From Arthrobacter sp. OAP107 (GTDB taxonomy: Bacteria > Actinomycetota > Actinomycetes > Actinomycetales > Micrococcaceae): a DNA stretch of 64,000 nt. Shown in pieces: positions 1 through 7,445 of the stretch. Below the pieces are notes generated by a model. It saw nothing but the letters and a program-made list of their open reading frames with translations. It made no database searches and had not been told where the DNA came from. Both the position numbers and the translations under genes were made by a program. Within the stretch, counting starts at the first letter, position 1, and the number at the start of each line of letters is the position of its first letter. The DNA is taken from positions 4,402,001 to 4,466,000 of the forward strand of contig NZ_JBEPOK010000001.1 of assembly GCF_040546765.1 (NCBI RefSeq), given 5' to 3'.

Positions 1-600
1 GCGCCCCAGCTGACGGCCAGGCTGCAGGTGACGGAGGGCACCGGCGCCGTGGTGCACGCTGTGGCGCTGCGCTGCCAGGTCCGGATCCTGCCGCAGCGCC
101 GCGGCTACGTGCCCGAGGAGGAGACGGGACTGCTGGATCTCTTCGGAGACCGCGGCCGCTGGCCCACCACGCTCAAGTCATTCGTCTGGATGCAGTGCAG
201 CACCATGGTGCAGGGCTTCACCGGCAACACCGAGGTGGACCTGCCGCTGCCCTGCACCTTCGATTTCGACGTGGCCGCCGCCAAGTACCTGCACGCCCTG
301 CGCGACGGCGAGATACCTCTGGAGCTGCTGTTCTCCGGAACCGTCTTTACCAGGGGGCAGACGGGGTTCACGGTGGAACAGGTGCCATGGGACCTCGAGG
401 CGTCCTACCGGCTGCCCGTCGCCGCCTGGCGCAGCCTGATGGACCAGTATTTCCCCAACGCCGGATGGATCCGCCTGGACCGCGACGTCCTGGCAGCCCT
501 CGCCCGGTACAAGTCCGCGCGCGGCCTCACGTCCTGGGAAGCCACGATGGAGAAACTGCTCGCCGAGGCCACCGCCGATGTGTCCGGGGAACTGCCATGA
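1..600 (+). CDS. DUF6084-like hydrogenase-locus protein, 5' end outside window
   Basis: The reading frame is open from the first base of the window, so the true start lies upstream; 199 codons are visible. There is no signal peptide or membrane segment in the visible part. The sequence (for example CQVRILPQRRGY and FDFDVAAAKYLHALRDGEIPL) matches what I recall of the DUF6084 proteins encoded in actinobacterial [NiFe]-hydrogenase loci. Function is unknown; a role in hydrogenase assembly or as a structural partner is inferred only from gene company. The stop overlaps the next start (ATGA), so the two are translationally coupled. Family assignment is from memory. Confidence 0.7.
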   Translation, partial: APQLTARLQVTEGTGAVVHAVALRCQVRILPQRRGYVPEEETGLLDLFGDRGRWPTTLKSFVWMQCSTMVQGFTGNTEVDLPLPCTFDFDVAAAKYLHALRDGEIPLELLFSGTVFTRGQTGFTVEQVPWDLEASYRLPVAAWRSLMDQYFPNAGWIRLDRDVLAALARYKSARGLTSWEATMEKLLAEATADVSGELP

Positions 601-1967
601 ACACCAGCCTGGCCCTTGCCCGCGCAGTCGCCGACGCCGTCCTCTACGAGGGCTACCTGCTCTACCCCTACCGCGCCTCCTCCCAGAAGAACCAGGCCCG
701 CTGGCAGTTCGGTATCCTTGGTCCCCCGGGCGCCGCGGCGGACGGCAGCGGGGAGGAACCGTCCATGTCCGCCGACTGCCTGCTGGCCCCAGGGACGCAG
801 GCCGGGCTGGAAATCCATTTCCGCTTCCTGCAGCTGCAGACCCGCACGGCAGAAAAAGCGGACGACGGCGGAGGGTTCACTCCCGTGGACAGCCTCGCCG
901 TGGGCGGTGCGAACTGGCTGAGCTGGGACGAGGCAGTCGAGCAGGAAAACACCTTCGGCCCCTTCTCCGTGGCCCGGCTCCGGGCCGGGCTGGTCCTCCC
1001 CGTGGATGTTCCCGAGGGACTCGACGTCGAGGAACTCAAGGACGACGCCGGGAGGCCGGCCGGCCGACTGGTGCGCCGCCGTCGTGCTCTCAGCGGTGAA
1101 CTGCGGCTCAACGCCGCCGAAGATTCCGGCGGGCTGCTGCGGCTCAGCGTCACCGCGGCCAACACGGCCGGTCCCCTGCCTGCCGGGAACCGGCAGGCAA
1201 CCATTGCGGCCTCCTTCATCGGCGCGCACATGCTGCTCGGCGTGCGGGACGGGGATTTCGTCTCGCTGCTGGACCCGCCGGCGTGGGCGCAGCCGGCAGC
1301 ACGGCTGTGTTCCCAGCACCGCTGCTGGCCCGTGCTTGCCGGGCCCCAGGGCCAGACCGACGTGCTGCTGATCTCACCGATCATCCTTTACGACCACCCC
1401 GCCGTGGCCCCGGAAAGTTCGGTGGCACTGTACGACTCCACCGAGATCGACGAGATCCTTACACTGCGGGTGCTGACGCTGACTGACGAGGAAAAGGCCG
1501 AGGCGCGGGCGACGGATCCGCGGGCTGCCGCCGTCATCGACCGCTGCGAGGAGATGTCGCCCGAGGACCTCCAGCAGCTGCACGGCGCCCTGCGGAACCC
1601 GCACGCGTTCGCCGCGGACCCGGCCGACGCGTGGACCACGGCCAGGGAGGACGTTCCCTGGTGGAATCCCGAGGCGGAGGCCAGCGTCCGGCCGGACATG
1701 GACGCCGTCGTGATCAACGGCGTCCCGGTGGCGCGCGGCAGCCGCGTGCGCGTGCACCCGAAGCGGCGCGCCGACGCCCAGGACCTGTTCTTCGGCGGCC
1801 AGACCGGGCGGGTCACCAGCGTGCATTTCGACGTCGACGGCAGCACCCACGTCGGGCTCGTGCTGGAACAGGATCCGGCGGCTGATCTCCATGAGGGCTA
1901 CGGCCGGTCCTTCTACTATGCGCCCGACGAACTGGAACCGCTGGACGGAAAGGAACCCCCGCAATGA
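597..1967 (+). CDS. Hydrogenase-locus accessory protein of unknown function
   Basis: 456 aa, starting at an ATG that overlaps the preceding stop by four bases. The reading frame is open further upstream, but that part runs antisense-like through the previous gene. The N-terminus contains LYEGYLLYPYRASSQKN, typical of a large conserved protein that accompanies uptake-hydrogenase genes in actinobacteria. The C-terminal 90 residues include a stretch (INGVPVARGSRVRVHPKRR) followed by a small-barrel-like region (TGRVTSVHFDVDGSTHVGLVLEQD). No transmembrane or signal segment is seen. Biochemical role unknown. It ends in an ATGA overlap with the next small gene, making a tight operon. Confidence 0.72.
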   Translation: MNTSLALARAVADAVLYEGYLLYPYRASSQKNQARWQFGILGPPGAAADGSGEEPSMSADCLLAPGTQAGLEIHFRFLQLQTRTAEKADDGGGFTPVDSLAVGGANWLSWDEAVEQENTFGPFSVARLRAGLVLPVDVPEGLDVEELKDDAGRPAGRLVRRRRALSGELRLNAAEDSGGLLRLSVTAANTAGPLPAGNRQATIAASFIGAHMLLGVRDGDFVSLLDPPAWAQPAARLCSQHRCWPVLAGPQGQTDVLLISPIILYDHPAVAPESSVALYDSTEIDEILTLRVLTLTDEEKAEARATDPRAAAVIDRCEEMSPEDLQQLHGALRNPHAFAADPADAWTTAREDVPWWNPEAEASVRPDMDAVVINGVPVARGSRVRVHPKRRADAQDLFFGGQTGRVTSVHFDVDGSTHVGLVLEQDPAADLHEGYGRSFYYAPDELEPLDGKEPPQ

Positions 1968-2083
1968 AGGCAATAGGAATGGCCACTGTTTCCGTGCTGG
2001 CAGCGATGGCCCTCTGGGGCATCTACGTCGGGATCCGCGCAGTTCCGGATATCCGGCGGTACATGAAAGTGCGGCGGATGTGA
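1964..2083 (+). CDS. DUF6893-type small membrane protein
   Basis: A 39-codon gene whose ATG overlaps the upstream stop by four bases and whose own stop overlaps the GTG start of the maturation protease. The peptide has one hydrophobic helix (roughly residues 7-24, including VLAAMALWGIYVGI) followed by a basic tail (RRYMKVRRM), so it is predicted to be a single-span membrane peptide with a positive end. Tiny proteins of this kind (DUF6893) sit at this place in actinobacterial hydrogenase operons; the name is recalled rather than searched. A role in anchoring or assembly is inference. Confidence 0.7.
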   Translation: MKAIGMATVSVLAAMALWGIYVGIRAVPDIRRYMKVRRM

Positions 2084-2586
2084 CCGCCGGCGTACTCGTC
2101 GCCGGCGTCGGGAACATGTTCCTGCACGACGACGGCTTCGGCCCCGAGGTGGCGCGGCACCTGGCCGCCCAGCCACGGCCGCCGGCCTCCGACGTCCGGG
2201 TGGTGGACTACGGCATCCGCGGCATGCACCTGGCCTACGATCTCCTGGCCGGCGTCGACACCCTGATCCTCGTGGACACGGTGCCGCCCGACGGGACCTC
2301 GGCCCCCGGCAGCATCCGCGTGCTGCAGGTCAGCTCGGCGGACCTGGACAGCAGGGCGTCGTTTGACCCGCACGGCATGGATCCGGCAGCAGTGCTGGTC
2401 CGGCTCCGGTCGATGGGCGGCAGCCTGCCTGCCACGTATGTGGTGGGCTGTGTCCCCGCAGACCTGTCCGAGGGTATCGGCCTCTCGCCGGCGGTGGCAG
2501 CGGCGGTGCCAGAAGCCGTTACGGCCGTCGGGTCCCTGCTCGGCCAGCAGTCTTCCGCTCCCAACCGGTCGTCCACATCGAACTAA
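2080..2586 (+). CDS. [NiFe]-hydrogenase maturation protease (HyaD/HybD family)
   Basis: 168 aa from a GTG start that overlaps the previous stop. In the family the enzyme removes the C-terminal peptide of the hydrogenase large subunit once nickel is inserted. The N-terminal GVGN loop (residues 9-12) is present. Residues equivalent to the three nickel ligands of E. coli HybD can be placed: Asp18 (Glu in HybD) in HDDGFG, Asp66 in LVDTV and His98 in DPHGMD. The VGCVPADL segment followed by GIGLSP matches the conserved C-terminal region. It lies directly before hypC. The large subunit itself is not in the window. Confidence 0.92.
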   Translation: MTAGVLVAGVGNMFLHDDGFGPEVARHLAAQPRPPASDVRVVDYGIRGMHLAYDLLAGVDTLILVDTVPPDGTSAPGSIRVLQVSSADLDSRASFDPHGMDPAAVLVRLRSMGGSLPATYVVGCVPADLSEGIGLSPAVAAAVPEAVTAVGSLLGQQSSAPNRSSTSN

Positions 2587-2599
2587 GGCGGTGTCATAC

Positions 2600-2905
2600 A
2601 TGTGCCTAGGAATTCCCGGCAGGGTCGTTGAACTCCTCGAGGGCTACGGCGGCCAGCTCGCACTGGTCGATGTGGCCGGAGTGCAGCGGAAGATCAATAT
2701 TGGGCTGCTGGATGAGGGGCCCCTGGAACCCGGTACCTGGGTCCTCATCCACATGGGCTTCGCGCTGGAACGCGTGGACGCCGCGGGCGCGGAACAGGCC
2801 ATGGACGGGCTGGAACTGATGGGCCGCCCGGCGGACACCGCGCCCGGACCCCAGCCGGCACAACCACCACAAGGAGAGCAGCATGTCACCCACGAACCAG
2901 CCTGA
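2600..2905 (+). CDS. hypC: HypC/HybG/HupF hydrogenase assembly chaperone
   Basis: 101 aa beginning MCLGIPGRVVE, the HypC signature in which the invariant Cys2 carries the Fe(CN)2CO precursor between HypD and the large subunit. An AAGGCGG ribosome site precedes the ATG by about 8 nt. The first 75 residues form the small chaperone barrel (VDVAGVQRKINIGLL, then VLIHMGFALERVD). The last 25 are a proline-rich tail rarely seen in short HypC proteins. The gene follows the maturation protease by 13 bp and its end overlaps the next start. Confidence 0.93.
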   Translation: MCLGIPGRVVELLEGYGGQLALVDVAGVQRKINIGLLDEGPLEPGTWVLIHMGFALERVDAAGAEQAMDGLELMGRPADTAPGPQPAQPPQGEQHVTHEPA

Positions 2906-3233
2906 TCCCGCCGACAAGGAACAGGGCACCTCTTCGGGCACAGCACCCGGTACGGCGCGGGCGTTCGGCAGCGAACCGCCGCTGAAGGAACCCGCCCAGC
3001 CCGGAGCAGACGAAACTCCGGAGGACGCGGCACCGGCGCCCGCCGGCGTCGGCGTCAGCACCACCCGCAGGGGCGAGGACGTCGTCAAGGAGGAGGGCTC
3101 CGAACCGGGACGCGAGCACACGGGCACCGACGAATCCCCTGCCGGCAGGCCAACCGGCGAGTCGTCCGCCCGCGATGCGACCGCCGTCAAGAGCCCCGAG
3201 CATCCCGACAGCGCGGCGCCACAGTCACCCTAG
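2883..3233 (+). CDS. Low-complexity hypothetical protein
   Basis: 116 aa, overlapping the end of hypC by 23 bases and preceded by a good ribosome site (AAGGAGAG, 5 nt before the ATG). Composition is dominated by Pro, Ala, Glu, Ser, Thr and Gly with no hydrophobic core, so it should be intrinsically disordered. No family recognised. Position at the end of the hydrogenase accessory operon is the only clue. A perfect 11-bp hairpin terminates the operon just downstream. Confidence 0.55.
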   Translation: MSPTNQPDPADKEQGTSSGTAPGTARAFGSEPPLKEPAQPGADETPEDAAPAPAGVGVSTTRRGEDVVKEEGSEPGREHTGTDESPAGRPTGESSARDATAVKSPEHPDSAAPQSP

Positions 3234-3262
3234 GCCGCCGCCGCCATAGGCAGCCGCCCTGG

Positions 3263-3288
3263 ATCCCGGCCCCGCCCGGGGCCGGGAT
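3263..3288. terminator. Perfect 11-bp hairpin between convergent genes
   Basis: Arms ATCCCGGCCCC (3263-3273) and its exact reverse complement (3278-3288) around a GCCC loop. It lies between the hydrogenase accessory operon and the convergent DUF6390-type gene. There is no U-tract, as is common in high-GC actinobacteria, so bidirectional termination is inferred. Confidence 0.7.
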
Positions 3289-3316
3289 TGGAGTTCGACT
3301 CCAGTGCTCCGATGCT

Positions 3317-4090
3317 CTAATGCTCGAGTGCTATGGCCGCTCCGCGGTGCTCCACGCCGGAATTGGCAATGCGCAGGTGCCGGGCCGTGAAGTGCTTCAG
3401 CTGCTGCAACTGGTGGGCCGACAACCGGTCACACACCCAGTCCCAGTGCAGCGAGACGACGTCGCCCACTGCGAGCCCGGCCACGAACCCGGTCCCGTTC
3501 ACGGCAAACTTGGCCGATTCCACCACGGGTTCGCCGATGTCCAGGGCCGTGCCGTCCCACACCAGCGGCCGGGACCGCACCACGGCGTCGTCGCCGGTCA
3601 TTGCGAGCACCTGTCCCCAGCGGATCCGGCACCTGTCCAGCACGTTCAGTGCGGTGGCGTGCCGGCGCTCGTCGCGGAGCAGGCCCAGCCACGGATAGAT
3701 TTCAAAGACGTGGAAACTGTGGTGCGGGACCCCGCCCGCCAGCACGCCTTCCACCAGGTGCGGAAACTGCCGTCCGGTGCGCGCCCGGAAGCGGTCCTCC
3801 ATGGAATTTCCGATGTTCGTGATGCCGACGGAATCCAGCAGGGTGTTGCCCACCCAGTAGGCCTCCACCACGCGGGCATCCAGCGGATCGGCGATGCCGT
3901 GCGATCCCGCGATCAGTTCGAGGTACGGCCACGCGCCGGCAAAACCCTTGGCCAGTTCGCGGAGCCCCTGATCCGTGACGCCGGACTGCCCATAGTGCAG
4001 CAGGGCATCACTGTCCGGCGGACCGCAGCTGCCCCGCGAATTGGGCGGATAGGCATAGCGGACAAACAACTGGGCACCATCGATAACCAT
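3317..4090 (-). CDS. DUF6390-like hydrogenase-associated protein
   Basis: 257 aa when started at the ATG at 4090, which has a GAAGG site about 10 nt upstream; an ATG at 4138 has none. The N-terminus (GAQLFVRYAYPPNSRGSCGP) is typical of the DUF6390 family found with actinobacterial hydrogenases (recalled, not searched). Other marked segments are HSFHVFEIYPWLGLL and VSLHWDWVCDRL. No signal peptide or membrane span. Function unknown. It converges on the hydrogenase accessory operon and is divergent from the FecB-type gene, with 181 bp of shared regulatory DNA. Confidence 0.72.
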   Translation of the reverse strand: MVIDGAQLFVRYAYPPNSRGSCGPPDSDALLHYGQSGVTDQGLRELAKGFAGAWPYLELIAGSHGIADPLDARVVEAYWVGNTLLDSVGITNIGNSMEDRFRARTGRQFPHLVEGVLAGGVPHHSFHVFEIYPWLGLLRDERRHATALNVLDRCRIRWGQVLAMTGDDAVVRSRPLVWDGTALDIGEPVVESAKFAVNGTGFVAGLAVGDVVSLHWDWVCDRLSAHQLQQLKHFTARHLRIANSGVEHRGAAIALEH

Positions 4091-4162
4091 CCCGTGGCCA
4101 CCTTCTGCGAGCGTCTTCTGAAAGTAGCACCGGGCCATGGCGCCGACAAGGGACGGGCCGCC

Positions 4163-4204
4163 GCCGGCAATTCCCGGAACGCAGCCGGCAATCCCTGGAG
4201 CGCC
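4163..4204. promoter_or_regulatory. Tandem 21-bp direct repeat in divergent promoter region
   Basis: Two adjacent 21-bp units, 4163-4183 and 4184-4204, each beginning GCCGGCAAT and matching at 17 of 21 positions. A 21-bp period is two DNA turns, which fits a protein binding the same face twice. The site lies between the DUF6390-like gene and the importer operon. No DtxR-type iron box is visible here. Confidence 0.4.
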
Positions 4205-4271
4205 GGCGAAGGCGTTGACAGCCCTGCCCCCAAAGCGGATGCTGTGAGGACCCACTCGCAGGGAGTCAACG

Positions 4272-5405
4272 ATGACAGCTGCAGACCTGAACCGCCGCGC
4301 CGCCCTACAGGTGTTTATTGCCGGCGGCTCCGCCGCCCTGCTGGCCGGGTGCGGTGCATCCGGCACCGCACCGCCGTCGTCCCCTTCGGGCAGCACCAAC
4401 AGCATCAGCCTCACGGACCAGCGCGGCAAAACCCTCTCCTTCGCCCGGCCGGTGGCCCGGGTGGTGACCATCCCGATGCCGTCGGCGTCGCTGCTGGTGG
4501 CCGTCGACCGCAGCGCCGACCACCTCGCGGCCATGCACAACGCCTCCTGGGCGGCCATGCGCGACGGCGTCATGGGCACCATGTTTCCGGCCGCCCTGGA
4601 CCTCCCCCACGACATCGCCACGCAGGACTTCACCGCCAACGTTGAGAGCATCCGGGCCCTCAACCCGGACATGGTGGTCCAATGGTCGGACGCGCAGCTC
4701 ATCGAACCCCTGGAGAAGGCGGGACTTCAGGTGCTGGGACTGAAGAACTCCGGAACCCAGGAGGATGTGGACGCCTGGGTCAGCATGTTCGCCACCATGC
4801 TCGGCAAGCCCGACCGTGCCACCGAGCTCAAAACCCGCAGCGACCAGGAGCTTGCCGAGGTCAGGTCCCTGGCGGCCGGACGGGCGTCCAAGGGCCCAAG
4901 CATCCTGTACTTCAACCGCTTCACGGGCGGACTCAAGGTTGCCGGCGCCAACAGCTACAACGACTTCTACATCAAGCTGGTGGGCGGCTCCAACCCGCCC
5001 ACCGGCAAGGACCCCCTGACCGGTTCCGGCATGGTGGGCGTCGACATCGAGCAGGTGCTGCGCTGGGACCCCGAGGTCATCCTGCTGGGCAACTTCGACG
5101 CCGCCATGCCGCAGGACGTCTACTCGGACCCGGTGTGGCAGAACGTGGCCGCGGTGCGCTCGAAGCGCGTGTACAAGGTCCCGCTGGGCGGCTACCGCTG
5201 GGATCCGCCCGGGCAGGAGTCACCGCTGATGTGGCACTGGCTCGGCGACATCGCCTTCCCGCAGCAGAGGTCCGCGGTGCGGAGCAAGGCGTCCGAATAC
5301 TTCAGGTTCCTGTACAACCACGAGCTCACCAAGGGTGAACTGGACAAGATTCTCTGGACCGCGGAAAACGGGCAGTCCGCCGACTACCGGCAGTTCAATG
5401 CTTGA
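4272..5405 (+). CDS. FecB/BtuF-type ABC substrate-binding lipoprotein
   Basis: 377 aa. The N-terminus has an RR pair and hydrophobic stretch ending in the lipobox LLAGC (Cys27), so it is an exported lipoprotein, possibly by the Tat route. The rest is a class III periplasmic-binding fold (ITLTDQRGK-like start, then VESIRALNPDMVVQ, and DIEQVLRWDPEVILLG), as used for siderophores, haem, cobalamin, molybdate or nickel complexes. A GGGAG site precedes the ATG. It heads an overlapping three-gene importer operon. The substrate cannot be read from sequence; the hydrogenase neighbourhood makes nickel or cobalamin worth testing. Confidence 0.85.
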   Translation: MTAADLNRRAALQVFIAGGSAALLAGCGASGTAPPSSPSGSTNSISLTDQRGKTLSFARPVARVVTIPMPSASLLVAVDRSADHLAAMHNASWAAMRDGVMGTMFPAALDLPHDIATQDFTANVESIRALNPDMVVQWSDAQLIEPLEKAGLQVLGLKNSGTQEDVDAWVSMFATMLGKPDRATELKTRSDQELAEVRSLAAGRASKGPSILYFNRFTGGLKVAGANSYNDFYIKLVGGSNPPTGKDPLTGSGMVGVDIEQVLRWDPEVILLGNFDAAMPQDVYSDPVWQNVAAVRSKRVYKVPLGGYRWDPPGQESPLMWHWLGDIAFPQQRSAVRSKASEYFRFLYNHELTKGELDKILWTAENGQSADYRQFNA

Positions 5406-6558
5406 TGGGGCCGGTTCCCCGCGCTTGCGCAGGCGGCCGCGGCCGGCGCAGCCGGCACTGCCGCGGGCGGGGCCTTTTCCTGCCCCGGACGGCACTGCAA
5501 ATCAAACCGTAGGGAGGCGCCGGGAGGGAGAACGACGGCGGGAAGCCGCCGTCGTCGTTCCCATCGCCTTAGCTGCCTGCTTCCTTGCCGCCGTCGCGGT
5601 GCTGGCGCTGGCGGTGGGGCGGTACAGCGTGCCGCTGGACCACGTGGTCCAGATCCTGGCCGGGCAACTCGCGCCGGTTCCGGTTCAGGCCACCGGCACC
5701 GAGCAGAATGTGGTGCTGCTGGTCCGGTTGCCCCGGGTCCTGCTCGCCTTGCTGGTGGGCGGCGGCCTGGCCATCGGCGGCGCCGCGCTGCAGGCCATTT
5801 TCCGCAACCCCCTGGTCAGCCCCGAGATCATCGGGGTGTCTGCCGGCGCATCCTTCGGCGGCGCCCTGGCGCTGCTGCTCGGCCTGGGTCCGTTCCTGCT
5901 GGTGGGCGGTTCCTTTGCCTGCGGGCTGCTGGCCCTCGGGACGCTGTTCCTGATCACCTCGGGACGCTCGGGCACACCGATGCTCATGATCGTGCTCGGC
6001 GGTGTGGTCACCGGGTCCTTCTTTTCGGCCCTGGTGGCACTGGTGACCTACATTGCGGACCCCAACACCACACTGCCCGCCATCGTCTTCTGGCTGCTGG
6101 GCAGCGTGTCCACGGCCACCTTCGGCAAAGTCGCCGTGGCCCTGATCCCTGTCCTCGGCGGGGCCGCCGTCCTCCTGGCCCTGCGCTGGCGGATCAACGT
6201 GCTGTCCCTCGGCGACGAGGACGCTGCTGCCCTTGGTGTCCGCCCCCGCCCGCTCCGCTGGGTGGTGCTCGTGGCCGTGGCCCTGATCGTGGCCGGTGCG
6301 GTGGCGGTCAGCGGCGCCGTCAGCTGGGTGGGCCTGGTGATCCCGCACCTCGCCAGGATGTGGGTGGGCCCGGACCACCGGGTCCTCCTGCCCGTGTCCT
6401 TCCTGCTCGGCGGCGCCTACATCGTCCTGGTGGACACCATCGCCCGGACGGCCACCGCCGGGGAAATCCCGCTCGGCGTCCTCACGGCCCTGATCGGCGC
6501 GCCCGTGTTCTTCATGCTCCTGCACCGGAACCGCGAGAAGGTCTGGGACAGTGCTTGA
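5398..6558 (+). CDS. FecCD/BtuC-type ABC permease
   Basis: 386 aa, beginning inside the last codons of the binding-protein gene. From about residue 50 it is a classical FecCD permease with around nine membrane helices and the conserved segments LPRVLLALLVGGGLAIGGA, NPLVSPEIIGVSAGASFGG and GLVIPHLARM. It forms the channel of the importer. The first 50 residues are odd: Pro/Arg-rich, without hydrophobicity, and encoded partly by a GACGACGGCGG-type inverted repeat (about 5530-5559). No other start codon exists between 5425 and the first helix, so either the coupled ATG at 5398 or TTG at 5425 is used. Confidence 0.85.
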   Translation: MLDGAGSPRLRRRPRPAQPALPRAGPFPAPDGTANQTVGRRREGERRREAAVVVPIALAACFLAAVAVLALAVGRYSVPLDHVVQILAGQLAPVPVQATGTEQNVVLLVRLPRVLLALLVGGGLAIGGAALQAIFRNPLVSPEIIGVSAGASFGGALALLLGLGPFLLVGGSFACGLLALGTLFLITSGRSGTPMLMIVLGGVVTGSFFSALVALVTYIADPNTTLPAIVFWLLGSVSTATFGKVAVALIPVLGGAAVLLALRWRINVLSLGDEDAAALGVRPRPLRWVVLVAVALIVAGAVAVSGAVSWVGLVIPHLARMWVGPDHRVLLPVSFLLGGAYIVLVDTIARTATAGEIPLGVLTALIGAPVFFMLLHRNREKVWDSA

Positions 6559-7309
6559 ACTCGACGGCGTTGGCTTCGGCTATTCGTCCCGGGACTGGGT
6601 GTTCCGCGGCGTCAGTTTCCGTGTGCCGCCGGGAACTGCCACCGCCGTGCTGGGCCCCAACGGCAGCGGCAAGACCACGCTGGTGCGCTGCGCCGCGGGG
6701 TTGCTAGACCCGCGGGAGGGAACCGTCCGGCGGAGTGAAAGCGCCGGCTACGTGCCGCAGGCGCATGGCAGCGCCTTTGCCTACCGGGCGCTGGACATGG
6801 TCCTGATGGGGCGGGCGCGGCACGTTGGCGTGTTCCGGACACCCGGTCCGTCCGACCACGCGGCAGCACTGGAGGCGATGGAGCGGGTGGGCGCGGCCGG
6901 GCTGCGGGACCGGCGTTTCCCCACACTGAGCGGCGGCGAGCAGCAGCTGGTCCTGATCGCCCGGGCCATTGCCGCCGGCTCGCCCATCCTGGTGCTGGAC
7001 GAGCCCGCCACCGGCCTCGACCTCAAGAACCAGGCCCGGGTACTGACGCTGCTGCGCGAACTGATGGCCGACGGCATGGCCCTGCTCCTGAGCACCCACC
7101 ATCCAGATCACGCCCTGCACCTGGCCGACCGCGTGGTCCTGCTGGGCTCGGGCGGCGTGCGGACAGGCCCGGCCGCGGAACTCCTGACCGACGCCCAGCT
7201 GTCCGCCCTCTACGGCGTGCGCGTTAGCACCGTGGCTTACTCCGACGACGGCGACGGTGTCCCCAGCACGACGCCCCGCCGTACCATCGTGGTGCACTAC
7301 GGCAGCTGA
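6551..7309 (+). CDS. ABC importer ATP-binding protein (FecE/BtuD type)
   Basis: 252 aa from a GTG overlapping the permease stop by eight bases. Walker A GPNGSGKTT is at residues 35-43, the signature is LSGGEQQLVLIARAI, and Walker B is ILVLDEPATGLD, followed by the H-loop STHHPDH. It energises the importer formed with the two preceding genes. The C-terminal 40 residues carry the extra domain usual for this group. The stop codon lies at the edge of an array of 32-bp repeats. Confidence 0.9.
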   Translation: MLELDGVGFGYSSRDWVFRGVSFRVPPGTATAVLGPNGSGKTTLVRCAAGLLDPREGTVRRSESAGYVPQAHGSAFAYRALDMVLMGRARHVGVFRTPGPSDHAAALEAMERVGAAGLRDRRFPTLSGGEQQLVLIARAIAAGSPILVLDEPATGLDLKNQARVLTLLRELMADGMALLLSTHHPDHALHLADRVVLLGSGGVRTGPAAELLTDAQLSALYGVRVSTVAYSDDGDGVPSTTPRRTIVVHYGS

Positions 7310-7445
7310 CGCTTCCTCCGATCCCGCCGCTTAACCCCCAACGCTCCCTCAGCGGATGAGGAAGCGTTGCGGCAAACCCGACGAAAAGTGAGGACGCGTC
7401 CCGGGGAAACCTGCGGGAGGTGAGGCCGCGTCCGGGGGCTACCCG
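7304..7445. repeat. Inverted array of 32-bp repeats filling a convergent junction
   Basis: On the + strand three units start at 7356, 7388 and 7420 (period exactly 32), each opening with RTGAGGMMGCGT. On the - strand two more units run from 7352 and 7320 downwards, opening CTGAGGGAGCGT and CGGAGGAAGCGT, again 32 bp apart. The two half-arrays point away from each other around 7352-7356. The array spans the whole gap between the ATPase and ppc and touches both stop codons. The centre can fold as aacgctccctc/gaggaagcgtt (10 of 11 paired), so it may also terminate transcription. Confidence 0.7.

Noticed and set aside
4139..4702. Upstream extension of the DUF6390-like frame
   Set aside because: It overlaps the FecB-type gene antisense; the start at 4090 has a ribosome site.
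7304..7445. CRISPR array
   Set aside because: The 32-bp units are contiguous and inverted about a centre, with no unique spacers and no cas genes.
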